The position numbers were made by a program, and so were the translations under genes. Of a DNA stretch of 64,000 nt, positions 24,101 to 36,004 are shown piece by piece. Origin of the DNA: Costus lasius (Eukaryota > Streptophyta > Magnoliopsida > Zingiberales > Costaceae). Below the pieces are notes generated by a model. It had not been told where the DNA came from and ran no database searches. It worked only from the letters and a program-made list of their open reading frames with translations. The stretch's first letter is position 1. Each line of letters begins with the position of its first letter. The DNA is taken from NCBI GenBank assembly GCA_027563935.2, contig CM050449.1, positions 54,019,949-54,083,948 of the forward strand, given 5' to 3'.

Positions 24101-25033
24101 CTCATGCTGTCCCACCTGCCTTCTTCTCTTGAGTTCCTGTACATTTGAACAAATGTGAACTCCACATGCAGTGTCCAACACCCATGAAATAGAAGAAGAT
24201 GAAACCATGACTTCCGTCACGTAAATACCTGAGCCAGAAGCGATGCTTCCCCTCTTATCTCCTTGGAGCGCTTTACAGTCCTTTTTCCAGTGACCCAGCT
24301 GGCCACAGTGGAAACACCTGTTGTCCTTGGACCGCTTCACCTTCTGTTTCAGAGCCTTACTGTAGTTCTTGACAGGGGCCTTGCCCTTCTTCCCCTTCTT
24401 CTTGTTCCTTGAAGGAACCATCAAGACAGAGGTTGAAGGCCTTCCCTTCAGAGTTTCCTCAGTAGTCAAGAGCATATTCAACAGCTCTGCCGGTGTACAA
24501 TCGATTTTGTTCATATTAAAGTTAATGATGAACGCATCGAAAGAGGGCGGAAGAGACTGCAGAATGATGTCTACAGCAAGCTCCTGGTTGACGGTATGCC
24601 CCAGTTTCTCCAGAGCCTCCTTGTGCCCAATCATCTTGAGCACGTGAGCTCCCACTGGGCTCCCTTCAGCCAGTTTGCTCTGAAAGAAGAGCTTCGTCAG
24701 ATTATAGCGTTCTGTCCTCGCCTGTGCAGCATACAGCATCTTGAGGTTCGCTATAATCTCTATAGCCGACATATCCTCATGCTGACGCTGCAGCGGTGGC
24801 GTCATAGACGCTAGCATCAGGCAAGCGACATCAACGCTATCATTGACGTGCTTTTCATAGGCTTCACGAACCGCCCTTGCGGCGTTCGCAGCGGGTTGAG
24901 GCGGCATAGCCGTCTCGAGGACATACAGTTTCCTCTCTGCCTTAAGAACGATCTTAAGGTGTCCGAACCAGTCAGAGAAGTTCGGCCCAGCAAACTTCTC
25001 CCTTTCCAGTAGGGATCGCACATTGAAGCTCAT
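21149..25033 (-). CDS. Array unit 1 Gag-Pol polyprotein (intact, 1294 aa)
   Basis: This single uninterrupted copia polyprotein has a copia-type gag (about 1-215), a lysine-rich segment, a CCHC knuckle (C240, C243, H248, C253), protease with D287 in a DTAC motif, a gag-pre-integrase zinc region (H421, H425, C452, C455), integrase D482, D545, E581 (D-35-E), RT with YVDD 969-971 and the TAFLNG region, and RNase H (D1141, E1184, D1220). It encodes all catalytic functions for particle assembly, cDNA synthesis and integration. The start is the ATG after the long leader, conserved in all copies. It differs from other units by V43M and several silent changes. The stop is 20 bp before the LTR, leaving room for the polypurine tract only. 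Confidence 0.96.
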   Translation of the reverse strand: MSFNVRSLLEREKFAGPNFSDWFGHLKIVLKAERKLYVLETAMPPQPAANAARAVREAYEKHVNDSVDVACLMLASMTPPLQRQHEDMSAIEIIANLKMLYAAQARTERYNLTKLFFQSKLAEGSPVGAHVLKMIGHKEALEKLGHTVNQELAVDIILQSLPPSFDAFIINFNMNKIDCTPAELLNMLLTTEETLKGRPSTSVLMVPSRNKKKGKKGKAPVKNYSKALKQKVKRSKDNRCFHCGQLGHWKKDCKALQGDKRGSIASGSGIYVTEVMVSSSSISWVLDTACGVHICSNVQELKRRRQVGQHEVDLRVGNGARVAAVAVGDYFISLPSGIVLELNNCYFVPSITKNIVSIPALVRKGFAFECNISKCVLSLDNIVYATGSINNGLYMLDMESSIQSVDVKKAKYADDSTLLWHSRLGHINEKRIKRLHDHGLLGSFSYEEIDTCKACLMGKMTKSPFPNKGQRASGLLDLIHSDVCGPFSKHARGGYQYFITFTDDFSRYGYVYLMRHKSESFDRFKEFKNEVQNQLGQNIKALRSDRGGEYLSHAFTDYLKECGIISQLTPPGTPQWNGVSERRNRTLLDMVRSMMSQATLPYSFWGFALETAAKVLNRVPSKAVSKTPYELWCGKQPSLTFIRIWGCEAYVKKLASGKLESRSEKCIFVGYPKETKGYYFYDPKENKVFVARTAIFLEKEFLLQEASGREIKLDENPEDGQSSQAQLDVPEPVDQVIEQPEAQISREPRRSGRIRRQPERYDGVYIIDNDEPLTYADAVSGPESARWLDAMRAEMDSMSDNQVWDLVDPPPGVIPIGCKWIFKKKIDMDGNVVTYKGRLVAKGFKQIYGIDYDETFSPVAMFKSIRILFAIAAYYDYEIWQMDVKTAFLNGNLDEDVYMTQPEGFTNPSDRHKICKLKKSIYGLKQASRSWNIRFDESISEFGFIKNEDDPCVYKRFSGSVITFLVLYVDDILIIGNDIPELHAVKAWLGKCFQMKDLGEAAYVLGVKIYRDRSKRLLGLCQSTYIDKVLERFHLENSKRGYLPVRHGLNLSKSQCPQTQTEKDEMDNTPYASAIGSIMYAMLCTRPDVAYGLSVTSRFQSNPGMAHWIAVKNILKYLRRTKDKFLIYGGQEELSIEGYTDASFQSDQDDFRSQSGYVFTLNGGAVVWKSFKQSTVADSTTEAEYVAASEASKEAVWIRKFVRELGVVPSSADPLVIFCDNTGAIAQAKEPRSHQKSKHIQRRFHLIREIIDRGEIKICKVHTDDNLADPLTKPLAQQKHEKHCNNMGLRFLNH

Positions 25034-26827
25034 GGTGTTCGTTGCTGCAGGAATCTACAACAATGCAAGAACAGCAAGGTCAGTATCAATGTTTAGAATC
25101 AATCCAGGACTTAAGAAAGATTCTTTTTCTCACTATTTTGTTTGACTGAAAAATCCAGTAAACAGTCCGAAAGAGTAACACTCTTTTAGTGAGATGGGAT
25201 CCAGATTTCATACTTGGTCTCCGCGTCCCGCTCAGGCGAGATAAGATGCACAGAGAGTACAAGCACTAATCTCTGGTAGGCAGTCCCTGCCAATCGCCAA
25301 CCCGTGCGATTCCCCTTCATCTGGGTAATCCAGCAGACTGTGCCAACTGAGTTGGTACAACACAATCTCTGACCCCGCAGATGGCTGCCTCCATGTGCTA
25401 CCATATGCTCCACATATGTAGCCTACATGGTCAAGCTGACCCGACCTACTCCCTGGACCACCACGTGCTATGCTGAGCAACGAGAAGCGATAAATCCCTT
25501 CTCTGTAACACGCAGGTGAAATCCCGCACCGTCTGAAGATAGATGGACGTGCCCACTGAGTGGGTACAACACGGCTCCAACGATAATCAGAACAGTGAGG
25601 TTTCGCGTCAAAAGGCTTACGAGCTTGATATGTTAGCGTTGGATTTTAACGGTCTTTTATCTTCTTACTATCAGGCAAATCCTATGGCTATAGCAGAAGA
25701 TAAATAACTCATGCTGTTCTACTTATTTAAACAATAACAGAAAGCATGGATCTTATGTGGTAAAAGCCCATTGACCCTAAGTAAGACCTTAAGTTATCTT
25801 AAGTCTTCACTTGCTTCTTGGGTCTTGTTGCCTCTCATCTGGCCCAGACCAGGGCCTAAGCGCCCTCTGCAGCTCAGGTGCGCCCACCAGCTGCATGCGC
25901 CTTTGCAATTGTGTTCTGTGCTCTTGTCTAATCAAAATACATTTTGATCTATCTAGACAAGCTTGACTCGCAGGTCAATTATACAATTAATTAATTAAGA
26001 ATGTGATTCGCAAATCACAAAAATAATAATTTACCAGGCTCGCAGGCCCCAGCACAGCACACATTAAGGGCAACCCACATAAGATTAAATAAACAGGCAT
26101 CATGGCATCAATCAATTAACATGTGATCCATAGACAAAATAAAATTTTTCGAAATCCCATTGGAATCAATTTTACTTGTCTTATGTGCCCTACAACCTTA
26201 CAACGGTCCATTGATAGGGATCCACTCATCGTATCTAGTTAGATCCATGCCCTTTGCATGCACCAAGTCTTAACTGACTTGCGTTGACCTAATGGTCAAC
26301 CATGCATGCGCCAAGGGCTGAACAACCAACATGAGATCTGGCAAGCGGGTGTGACCCCGGGCCTAACTCATGTGTGTTCACAGGGTGTCTCAACCAGACC
26401 TCGCTACACGCCTTTGATGCAATCGACCTATAGCCACCACGTGCATGCGCACAGGTGCTATCTGGTCGACCCATCTAGGCTGTCAGATGGTCTGATCAGA
26501 CTAAGTTGATCTAAACTAGATGATGCTTTCAACCCTAGCAACCCGTCTAAGGGTTTATTGCAGGTGCGGCTTAGATCTAGTTAGAGGCGCGCAAATAAAG
26601 TTTTGATGAAACAAAAACATGTAACATGCGCAACAATGTAAGCAATATGCATGCATCAACAAAATTAACCTTACACATGCGCCACCAAAAACATCTCATA
26701 TATGCGCCACCAAAATACTTTCAACTAGTATTAACGCATGATGAGAAAACTTAGATCATAAGCGCAAACAAGGATCACCAAACATAGCAATCATATGACC
26801 ATATGAGATCCTAGCTCTGATACCAAT
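25034..26827 (-). other. Array unit 1 leader with primer binding site
   Basis: This is a 1794-bp noncoding leader between LTR 2 and the gag ATG. The primer binding site (TGGTATCAGAG on the minus strand) is 26815-26825, two bases from the LTR. Short frames here are not conserved with the outer element and are not supported as genes. Private variants of unit 1 lie at about 25141, 25326 and 25609. Confidence 0.85.
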
Positions 26828-28556
26828 TGAAGAGTCCCCTTCAAGGGGGAGCGCAAGCGGATAAAACCCCTTTCAAGAGGGGGGCCGAAACCCTAAGGTA
26901 GGGGGCGCATGCAAGTTTGCTAGGGTTTCATCATATATGATCGCTTACATGCTCATATAATCAACTATGATAAATTGATTGAAGCAAGAGGGAGATTCAT
27001 ACCAACGCCATTGGCTTGGAGGTCGGCTTGGAAGAAGAGAGCAACTTAGATCTCCTCCAAAAGTTCACACACAAGATGAAGATTGCCTACCCCTTGTGAT
27101 GCTTGTGCTAGCAAGAATCTTCAAGGGTCCTTGCCGTGTGTAAGGGGATGAAGAGACGATTTCCTTTTGGCCGAGAGCTCCACTTGCAAAACCACTTCTC
27201 ATCGTCAACCTCTTGCCCAACCAAGTTCAAGGCATTGAAGTGAAGACAAGAACGCATATGCGTTTTGGCGTTCAAGAGAAACCGGCCTTGATGACTTTCC
27301 ATAAATGGATGATCATCAAGCCATGCGCTTACTCCAACCCAAAACGCATATTAGCATTGAACCAAGCGTTCACCTTTGTGAACCGGTTCAAGCCAACATG
27401 TTCCAATCGCATTTGGTTCATGAACCAAACCGAAATAGCTCAAGCCATGTGGTCTAGACCATATTGAACCCTAAGGCTCAAGATCTCACCATTCATCTCC
27501 TGATGCTCCTGATCTCACCGATCTAGCATCATCTCTCTCGATCGAAGCTTACCGATCTCAAGCCCTAATCAATCAAACATGATCAGACCAGATCTCACTT
27601 ACAATCAGAGATGAAATCCCTTTAAACTGAATCCAAACAATTCAGTCCACACGATCTGACTCAAGTAAGCCATATCATCAATTGTGCGACCCTGAGGGTT
27701 TCCTTTAAATGTCGGTAACGATAACTCACGTTATCACGATCAGTGAGGGGTATCTAGCAACACATCACTATCTCCCGATATAAAGGAAAGAGTCTTCCAA
27801 GACTACTCCCAAACCACAGCACAAGTGTGAATCTATTCACAAGGCATGCATGTGTCCCTTGCCACTGGATGTTCTTATTGGACAAGCGTGTCAAGCCTGT
27901 GACTCCAATATGATGAGCATGATTAGATCAGATGAACATAGTCATCTGGGTATGGCCATACACTATCTCAATCATCTCATCTAGGGGGGCCCTTATAGAA
28001 CATCACACTCCTTCAACAAGGAGACGGCAATCCTCTATCTATCACTAGTGCCCTAACCTGACTCAAGCTCATTATCCAAGATAGTCTATAACCATTATCT
28101 TTCAAATGATATTGAACTACCTCAAAACAATGACAATCATCATTCAGAGACACAAGTGATCTCAAGTCAAAGGACATGTGCCACTTGTAGCATACAAGGA
28201 TTATTCACATTGTGACAAGCAATAAGAATATCCTAGTAGGGTCTGTCCAGTACATCCAATGTACCCATGAGTCTACATCTTATTCCATGCTCGAAGCATC
28301 CTATAAGATTAGAACACATATTAGTCTCAATCATATCAAGGCTGTCTCATGTTCACGAAGATATATCGACTAAGGACATTATAGCATGTCAGCCTAGCTG
28401 AACAGCTTTGAGACATTAATCAGAAGTACACTTATTACAGCAGACAAGGTAACAACCTGAATAATAACCATGCCTTTATAAACACAAGAGTTTATTACAT
28501 GATACTGTTACAATCCCAAAGGCCTCAAACATTAGCCTTAAGGGCATACCCCAACA
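26828..28556 (-). repeat. Array LTR 2 (shared by units 1 and 2)
   Basis: This single LTR serves as the 5' LTR of unit 1 and the 3' LTR of unit 2. It is 1729 bp with correct TG/CA ends and no flanking ATTGG. It carries a private T at about 27084 and shares TTCACGAAG with LTR 1. Confidence 0.95.
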
Positions 28557-28576
28557 ATCTCCCACTTGCACTTAAT

Positions 28577-31500
28577 CTAATGGTTGAGAAACCTCAAACC
28601 CATATTATTACAGTGCTTCTCATGCTTCTGCTGCGCCAGAGGCTTAGTAAGCGGGTCTGCCAGATTGTCATCTGTATGAACCTTGCAGATTTTGATCTCG
28701 CCACGATCAATGATCTCCCGGATCAAGTGAAACCGTCTCTGTATGTGCTTGGACTTCTGGTGCGACCGTGGTTCCTTTGCTTGTGCGATGGCTCCAGTGT
28801 TATCACAGAAGATAACCAAAGGATCAGCACTCGAAGGAACAACACCAAGTTCTCTCACGAACTTACGAATCCACACTGCCTCCTTGGATGCTTCCGAGGC
28901 TGCAACATACTCGGCTTCTGTTGTGGAATCAGCAACAGTTGACTGTTTGAAACTTTTCCACACCACTGCTCCACCATTCAAGGTAAAAACATAGCCTGAT
29001 TGCGATCGGAAATCATCCTGGTCCGACTGGAACGAAGCGTCAGTATATCCTTCAATACTGAGTTCTTCCTGACCACCATATATCAAGAACTTATCTTTGG
29101 TCCTCCGCAGATATTTTAAAATGTTCTTGACCGCAATCCAGTGCGCCATACCTGGATTACTTTGGAACCGACTGGTCACGCTTAACCCGTAAGCGACGTC
29201 TGGGCGAGTACACAACATCGCATACATAATGGACCCAATAGCCGAAGCATAAGGCGTATTGTCCATTTCATCTTTCTCAGTCTGTGTTTGTGGACACTGA
29301 CTCTTCGAAAGATTCAGACCATGTCTGACTGGCAGATATCCTCTTTTAGAATTCTCTAAATGGAATCTCTCCAGGACTTTATCGATGTACGTACTCTGGC
29401 ACAGCCCGAGAAGCCTCTTAGATCTATCCCTGTAGATCTTCACACCTAACACATAGGCTGCTTCTCCTAGATCTTTCATCTGGAAACATTTTCCTAACCA
29501 TGCTTTAACAGCATGCAGTTCAGGAATATCGTTTCCAATGATCAAGATATCGTCGACGTAGAGGACTAGGAAAGTAATCACGCTCCCACTAAACCTCTTA
29601 TATACACACGGGTCATCTTCGTTCTTGATGAAACCAAACTCAGAGATTGATTCATCAAAACGAATATTCCAGCTTCTTGATGCTTGCTTAAGTCCATAAA
29701 TAGACTTCTTTAACTTGCATATTTTATGACGATCTGATGGATTCGTGAAACCCTCAGGTTGTGTCATATACACATCCTCATCCAGATTTCCATTAAGGAA
29801 AGCTGTCTTCACATCCATCTGCCAGATCTCATAATCGTAATATGCAGCTATCGCGAAAAGAATCCGAATAGACTTAAACATAGCTACAGGTGAGAAAGTT
29901 TCATCATAATCTATCCCGTAGATTTGTTTGAAACCTTTCGCAACTAGCCTGCCTTTATAGGTAACTACGTTACCATCCATGTCAATCTTCTTCTTGAAGA
30001 TCCATTTACAGCCTATAGGGATTACTCCCGGAGGCGGATCAACCAAATCCCAGACTTGGTTATCTGACATGGAGTCCATTTCGGCTCGCATAGCATCAAG
30101 CCATCTAGCTGACTCCGGTCCACTGACCGCATCCGCATAAGTGAGGGGTTCATCATTATCAATGATGTAGACTCCGTCATAGCGCTCAGGCTGTCGACGG
30201 ATCCTTCCCGATCTTCGCGGTTCCCGTGATATTTGAGCCTCAGGTTGTTCAATAACCTGATCCACCGGCTCAGGCACATCCAACTGTGCTTGACTACTTT
30301 GTCCATCCTCTGGATTCTCATCCAGCTTTATTTCTCTCCCACTGGCCTCTTGCAGAAGAAACTCCTTCTCAAGAAATATGGCCGTCCGAGCAACAAATAC
30401 TTTGTTCTCTTTGGGATCGTAGAAATAATAACCCTTAGTTTCCTTAGGGTAACCGACAAATATACATTTCTCAGATCTGCTCTCCAGTTTCCCAGAGGCG
30501 AGCTTTTTGACATAAGCCTCGCAACCCCAGATCCTGATAAATGTCAAGCTCGGCTGTTTCCCACACCATAACTCATATGGCGTCTTAGAAACTGCCTTGG
30601 ATGGCACTCGGTTTAGTACCTTTGCAGCTGTTTCCAGTGCAAATCCCCAAAAGGAGTATGGAAGAGTAGCCTGACTCATCATAGAACGAACCATATCAAG
30701 TAACGTTCTATTTCTCCTCTCGGACACACCATTCCATTGCGGTGTTCCTGGCGGAGTCAGCTGTGAGATAATCCCACACTCTTTTAGATAGTCAGTAAAC
30801 GCATGACTTAGGTATTCACCACCTCGATCAGAACGAAGTGCCTTGATATTTTGGCCTAACTGATTTTGTACTTCATTTTTGAACTCTTTGAACCTGTCAA
30901 AAGATTCACTTTTATGTCTCATAAGATAGACATAACCATACCTACTGAAATCATCAGTAAAGGTAATGAAGTACTGATAGCCACCTCTGGCATGTTTACT
31001 AAAAGGCCCACACACATCACTGTGTATAAGGTCAAGTAAACCTGAAGCCCTTTGACCTTTGTTAGGAAAAGGTGACTTCGTCATTTTACCCATCAAACAA
31101 GCTTTGCATGTATCAATCTCCTCATAGGAGAATGATCCCAGCAGTCCATGATCATGCAACCGCTTAATGCGCTTCTCGTTAATATGGCCTAAACGACTAT
31201 GCCATAGCAAGGTGCTGTCATCAGCATACTTGGCTTTCTTAACATCAACACTTTGTATAGAACTTTCCATGTCCAACATGTATAACCCATTGTTAATTGA
31301 ACCAGTTGCATAAACAATATTATCTAAAGATAAAACACACTTTGAAATATTGCATTCAAAGGCAAATCCTTTCCTGACAAGAGCAGGAATAGAGACAATA
31401 TTTTTAGTTATACTAGGTACAAAATAACAATTGTTTAATTCTAATACAATGCCAGATGGTAAAGAAATGAAATAGTCTCCTACAGCAACAGCAGCAACCC

Positions 31501-32461
31501 GTGCCCCGTTTCCAACGCGTAGGTCTACCTCATGCTGTCCCACCTGCCTTCTTCTCTTGAGTTCCTGTACATTTGAACAAATGTGAACTCCACATGCAGT
31601 GTCCAACACCCATGAAATAGAAGAAGATGAAACCATGACTTCCGTCACGTAAATACCTGAGCCAGAAGCGATGCTTCCCCTCTTATCTCCTTGGAGCGCT
31701 TTACAGTCCTTTTTCCAGTGACCCAGCTGGCCACAGTGGAAACACCTGTTGTCCTTGGACCGCTTCACCTTCTGTTTCAGAGCCTTACTGTAGTTCTTGA
31801 CAGGGGCCTTGCCCTTCTTCCCCTTCTTCTTGTTCCTTGAAGGAACCATCAAGACAGAGGTTGAAGGCCTTCCCTTCAGAGTTTCCTCAGTAGTCAAGAG
31901 CATATTCAACAGCTCTGCCGGTGTACAATCGATTTTGTTCATATTAAAGTTAATGATGAACGCATCGAAAGAGGGCGGAAGAGACTGCAGAATGATGTCT
32001 ACAGCAAGCTCCTGGTTGACGGTATGCCCCAGTTTCTCCAGAGCCTCCTTGTGCCCAATCATCTTGAGCACGTGAGCTCCCACTGGGCTCCCTTCAGCCA
32101 GTTTGCTCTGAAAGAAGAGCTTCGTCAGATTATAGCGTTCTGTCCTCGCCTGTGCAGCATACAGCATCTTGAGGTTCGCTATAATCTCTATAGCCGACAT
32201 ATCCTCATGCTGACGCTGCAGCGGTGGCGTCATAGACGCTAGCATCAGGCAAGCGACATCAACGCTATCATTGACGTGCTTTTCATAGGCTTCACGAACC
32301 GCCCTTGCGGCGTTCGCAGCGGGTTGAGGCGGCACAGCCGTCTCGAGGACATACAGTTTCCTCTCTGCCTTAAGAACGATCTTAAGGTGTCCGAACCAGT
32401 CAGAGAAGTTCGGCCCAGCAAACTTCTCCCTTTCCAGTAGGGATCGCACATTGAAGCTCAT
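28577..32461 (-). CDS. Array unit 2 Gag-Pol polyprotein (intact, 1294 aa)
   Basis: All domains and catalytic residues are as in unit 1: CCHC 240-253, DTAC 287-290, integrase D482/D545/E581, YVDD in RT, and RNase H D1141/D1220. It has valine at 43 and 67, alanine at 320 and arginine at 592. A private silent change is at about 31415. At 30758 it shares with unit 1 a C where units 3, 5, 6 and the outer element have G, grouping units 1 and 2. No lesion is seen, so it could encode a functional polyprotein if transcribed from LTR 3. Confidence 0.96.
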   Translation of the reverse strand: MSFNVRSLLEREKFAGPNFSDWFGHLKIVLKAERKLYVLETAVPPQPAANAARAVREAYEKHVNDSVDVACLMLASMTPPLQRQHEDMSAIEIIANLKMLYAAQARTERYNLTKLFFQSKLAEGSPVGAHVLKMIGHKEALEKLGHTVNQELAVDIILQSLPPSFDAFIINFNMNKIDCTPAELLNMLLTTEETLKGRPSTSVLMVPSRNKKKGKKGKAPVKNYSKALKQKVKRSKDNRCFHCGQLGHWKKDCKALQGDKRGSIASGSGIYVTEVMVSSSSISWVLDTACGVHICSNVQELKRRRQVGQHEVDLRVGNGARVAAVAVGDYFISLPSGIVLELNNCYFVPSITKNIVSIPALVRKGFAFECNISKCVLSLDNIVYATGSINNGLYMLDMESSIQSVDVKKAKYADDSTLLWHSRLGHINEKRIKRLHDHGLLGSFSYEEIDTCKACLMGKMTKSPFPNKGQRASGLLDLIHSDVCGPFSKHARGGYQYFITFTDDFSRYGYVYLMRHKSESFDRFKEFKNEVQNQLGQNIKALRSDRGGEYLSHAFTDYLKECGIISQLTPPGTPQWNGVSERRNRTLLDMVRSMMSQATLPYSFWGFALETAAKVLNRVPSKAVSKTPYELWCGKQPSLTFIRIWGCEAYVKKLASGKLESRSEKCIFVGYPKETKGYYFYDPKENKVFVARTAIFLEKEFLLQEASGREIKLDENPEDGQSSQAQLDVPEPVDQVIEQPEAQISREPRRSGRIRRQPERYDGVYIIDNDEPLTYADAVSGPESARWLDAMRAEMDSMSDNQVWDLVDPPPGVIPIGCKWIFKKKIDMDGNVVTYKGRLVAKGFKQIYGIDYDETFSPVAMFKSIRILFAIAAYYDYEIWQMDVKTAFLNGNLDEDVYMTQPEGFTNPSDRHKICKLKKSIYGLKQASRSWNIRFDESISEFGFIKNEDDPCVYKRFSGSVITFLVLYVDDILIIGNDIPELHAVKAWLGKCFQMKDLGEAAYVLGVKIYRDRSKRLLGLCQSTYIDKVLERFHLENSKRGYLPVRHGLNLSKSQCPQTQTEKDEMDNTPYASAIGSIMYAMLCTRPDVAYGLSVTSRFQSNPGMAHWIAVKNILKYLRRTKDKFLIYGGQEELSIEGYTDASFQSDQDDFRSQSGYVFTLNGGAVVWKSFKQSTVADSTTEAEYVAASEASKEAVWIRKFVRELGVVPSSADPLVIFCDNTGAIAQAKEPRSHQKSKHIQRRFHLIREIIDRGEIKICKVHTDDNLADPLTKPLAQQKHEKHCNNMGLRFLNH

Positions 32462-34255
32462 GGTGTTCGTTGCTGCAGGAATCTACAACAATGCAAGAAC
32501 AGCAAGGTCAGTATCAATGTTTAGAATCAATCCAGGACTTAAGAAAGATTCTTTTTCTCACTATTTTGTCTGACTGAAAAATCCAGTAAACAGTCCGAAA
32601 GAGTAACACTCTTTTAGTGAGATGGGATCCAGATTTCATACTTGGTCTCCGCGTCCCGCTCAGGCGAGATAAGATGCACAGAGAGTACAAGCACTAATCT
32701 CTGGTAGGCAGTCCCTGCCAATCGCCAACCCGTGCGATTCCCCTTCATCTGGGCAATCCAGCAGACTGTGCCAACTAAGTTGGTACAACACAATCTCTGA
32801 CCCCGCAGATGGCTGCCTCCATGTGCTACCATATGCTCCACATATGTAGCCTACATGGTCAAGCTGACCCGACCTACTCCCTGGACCACCACGTGCTATG
32901 CTGAGCAACGAGAAGCGATAAATCCCTTCTCTGTAACACGCAGGTGAAATCCCGCACCGTCTGAAGATAGATGGACGTGCCCACTGAGTGGGTACAACAC
33001 GGCTCCAACGATAATCAGAACAGTGAGGTTTCGCGTCAGAAGGCTTACGAGCTTGATATGTTAGCGTTGGATTTTAACGGTCTTTTATCTTCTTACTATC
33101 AGGCAAATCCTATGGCTATAGCAGAAGATAAATAACTCATGCTGTTCTACTTATTTAAACAATAACAGAAAGCATGGATCTTATGTGGTAAAAGCCCATT
33201 GACCCTAAGTAAGACCTTAAGTTATCTTAAGTCTTCACTTGCTTCTTGGGTCTTGTTGCCTCTCATCTGGCCCAGACCAGGGCCTAAGCGCCCTCTGCAG
33301 CTCAGGTGCGCCCACCAGCTGCATGCGCCTTTGCAATTGTGTTCTGTGCTCTTGTCTAATCAAAATACATTTTGATCTATCTAGACAAGCTTGACTCGCA
33401 GGTCAATTATACAATTAATTAATTAAGAATGTGATTCGCAAATCACAAAAATAATAATTTACCAGGCTCGTAGGCCCCAGCACAGCACACATTAAGGGCA
33501 ACCCACATAAGATTAAATAAACAGGCATCATGGCATCAATCAATTAACATGTGATCCATAGACAAAATAAAATTTTTCGAAATCCCATTGGAATCAATTT
33601 TACTTGTCTTATGTGCCCTACAACCTTACAACGGTCCATTGATAGGGATCCACTCATCGTATCTAGTTAGATCCATGCCCTTTGCATGCACCAAGTCTTA
33701 ACTGACTTGCGTTGACCTAATGGTCAACCATGCATGCGCCAAGGGCTGAACAACCAACATGAGATCTGGCAAGCGGGTGTGACCCCGGGCCTAACTCATG
33801 TGTGTTCACAGGGTGTCTCAACCAGACCTCGCTACACGCCTTTGATGCAATCGACCTATAGCCACCACGTGCATGCGCACAGGTGCTATCTGGTCGACCC
33901 ATCTAGGCTGTCAGATGGTCTGATCAGACTAAGTTGATCTAAACTAGATGATGCTTTCAACCCTAGCAACCCGTCTAAGGGTTTATTGCAGGTGCGGCTT
34001 AGATCTAGTTAGAGGCGCGCAAATAAAGTTTTGATGAAACAAAAACATGTAACATGCGCAACAATGTAAGCAATATGCATGCATCAACAAAATTAACCTT
34101 ACACATGCGCCACCAAAAACATCTCATATATGCGCCACCAAAATACTTTCAACTAGTATTAACGCATGATGAGAAAACTTAGATCATAAGCGCAAACAAG
34201 GATCACCAAACATAGCAATCATATGACCATATGAGATCCTAGCTCTGATACCAAT
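32462..34255 (-). other. Array unit 2 leader with primer binding site
   Basis: This noncoding 1794-bp leader has its primer binding site at 34243-34253. It has a private A at about 32777 and a T at 33471 that is shared only with the deleted unit 4 (44241); the other units and the outer element have C. Confidence 0.85.
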
Positions 34256-35984
34256 TGAAGAGTCCCCTTCAAGGGGGAGCGCAAGCGGATAAAACCCCTT
34301 TCAAGAGGGGGGCCGAAACCCTAAGGTAGGGGGCGCATGCAAGTTTGCTAGGGTTTCATCATATATGATCGCTTACATGCTCATATAATCAACTATGATA
34401 AATTGATTGAAGCAAGAGGGAGATTCATACCAACGCCATTGGCTTGGAGGTCGGCTTGGAAGAAGAGAGCAACTTAGATCTCCTCCAAAAGTTCACACAC
34501 AAGATGAAGATCGCCTACCCCTTGTGATGCTTGTGCTAGCAAGAATCTTCAAGGGTCCTTGCCGTGTGTAAGGGGATGAAGAGACGATTTCCTTTTGGCC
34601 GAGAGCTCCACTTGCAAAACCACTTCTCATCGTCAACCTCTTGCCCAACCAAGTTCAAGGCATTGAAGTGAAGACAAGAACGCATATGCGTTTTGGCGTT
34701 CAAGAGAAACCGGCCTTGATGACTTTCCATAAATGGATGATCATCAAGCCATGCGCTTACTCCAACCCAAAACGCATATTAGCATTGAACCAAGCGTTCA
34801 CCTTTGTGAACCGGTTCAAGCCAACATGTTCCAATCGCATTTGGTTCATGAACCAAACCGAAATAGCTCAAGCCATGTGGTCTAGACCATATTGAACCCT
34901 AAGGCTCAAGATCTCACCATTCATCTCCTGATGCTCCTGATCTCACCGATCTAGCATCATCTCTCTCGATCGAAGCTTACCGATCTCAAGCCCTAATCAA
35001 TCAAACATGATCAGACCAGATCTCACTTACAATCAGAGATGAAATCCCTTTAAACTGAATCCAAACAATTCAGTCCACACGATCTGACTCAAGTAAGCCA
35101 TATCATCAATTGTGCGACCCTGAGGGTTTCCTTTAAATGTCGGTAACGATAACTCACGTTATCACGATCAGTGAGGGGTATCTAGCAACACATCACTATC
35201 TCCCGATATAAAGGAAAGAGTCTTCCAAGACTACTCCCAAACCACAGCACAAGTGTGAATCTATTCACAAGGCATGCATGTGTCCCTTGCCACTGGATGT
35301 TCTTATTGGACAAGCGTGTCAAGCCTGTGACTCCAATATGATGAGCATGATTAGATCAGATGAACATAGTCATCTGGGTATGGCCATACACTATCTCAAT
35401 CATCTCATCTAGGGGGGCCCTTATAGAACATCACACTCCTTCAACAAGGAGACGGCAATCCTCTATCTATCACTAGTGCCCTAACCTGACTCAAGCTCAT
35501 TATCCAAGATAGTCTATAACCATTATCTTTCAAATGATATTGAACTACCTCAAAACAATGACAATCATCATTCAGAGACACAAGTGATCTCAAGTCAAAG
35601 GACATGTGCCACTTGTAGCATACAAGGATTATTCACATTGTGACAAGCAATAAGAATATCCTAGTAGGGTCTGTCCAGTACATCCAATGTACCCATGAGT
35701 CTACATCTTATTCCATGCTCGAAGCATCCTATAAGATTAGAACACATATTAGTCTCAATCATATCAAGGCTGTCTCATGTTCACCAAGATATATCGACTA
35801 AGGACATTATAGCATGTCAGCCTAGCTGAACAGCTTTGAGACATTAATCAGAAGTACACTTATTACAGCAGACAAGGTAACAACCTGAATAATAACCATG
35901 CCTTTATAAACACAAGAGTTTATTACATGATACTGTTACAATCCCAAAGGCCTCAAACATTAGCCTTAAGGGCATACCCCAACA
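34256..35984 (-). repeat. Array LTR 3 (shared by units 2 and 3)
   Basis: This is a full 1729-bp LTR with no variant private to it that I could find. It has the ancestral TTCACCAAG at about 35785, like LTRs 5, 6 and 7. Confidence 0.95.
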
Positions 35985-36004
35985 ATCTCCCACTTGCACT
36001 TAAT

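Noticed and set aside
27108..27302. Short frames in array LTRs and leaders (for example at 27108-27302, 27213-27467, 32614-32908)
   Set aside because: They have low-complexity or unrecognisable products, are not kept in the outer element, and overlap on both strands.
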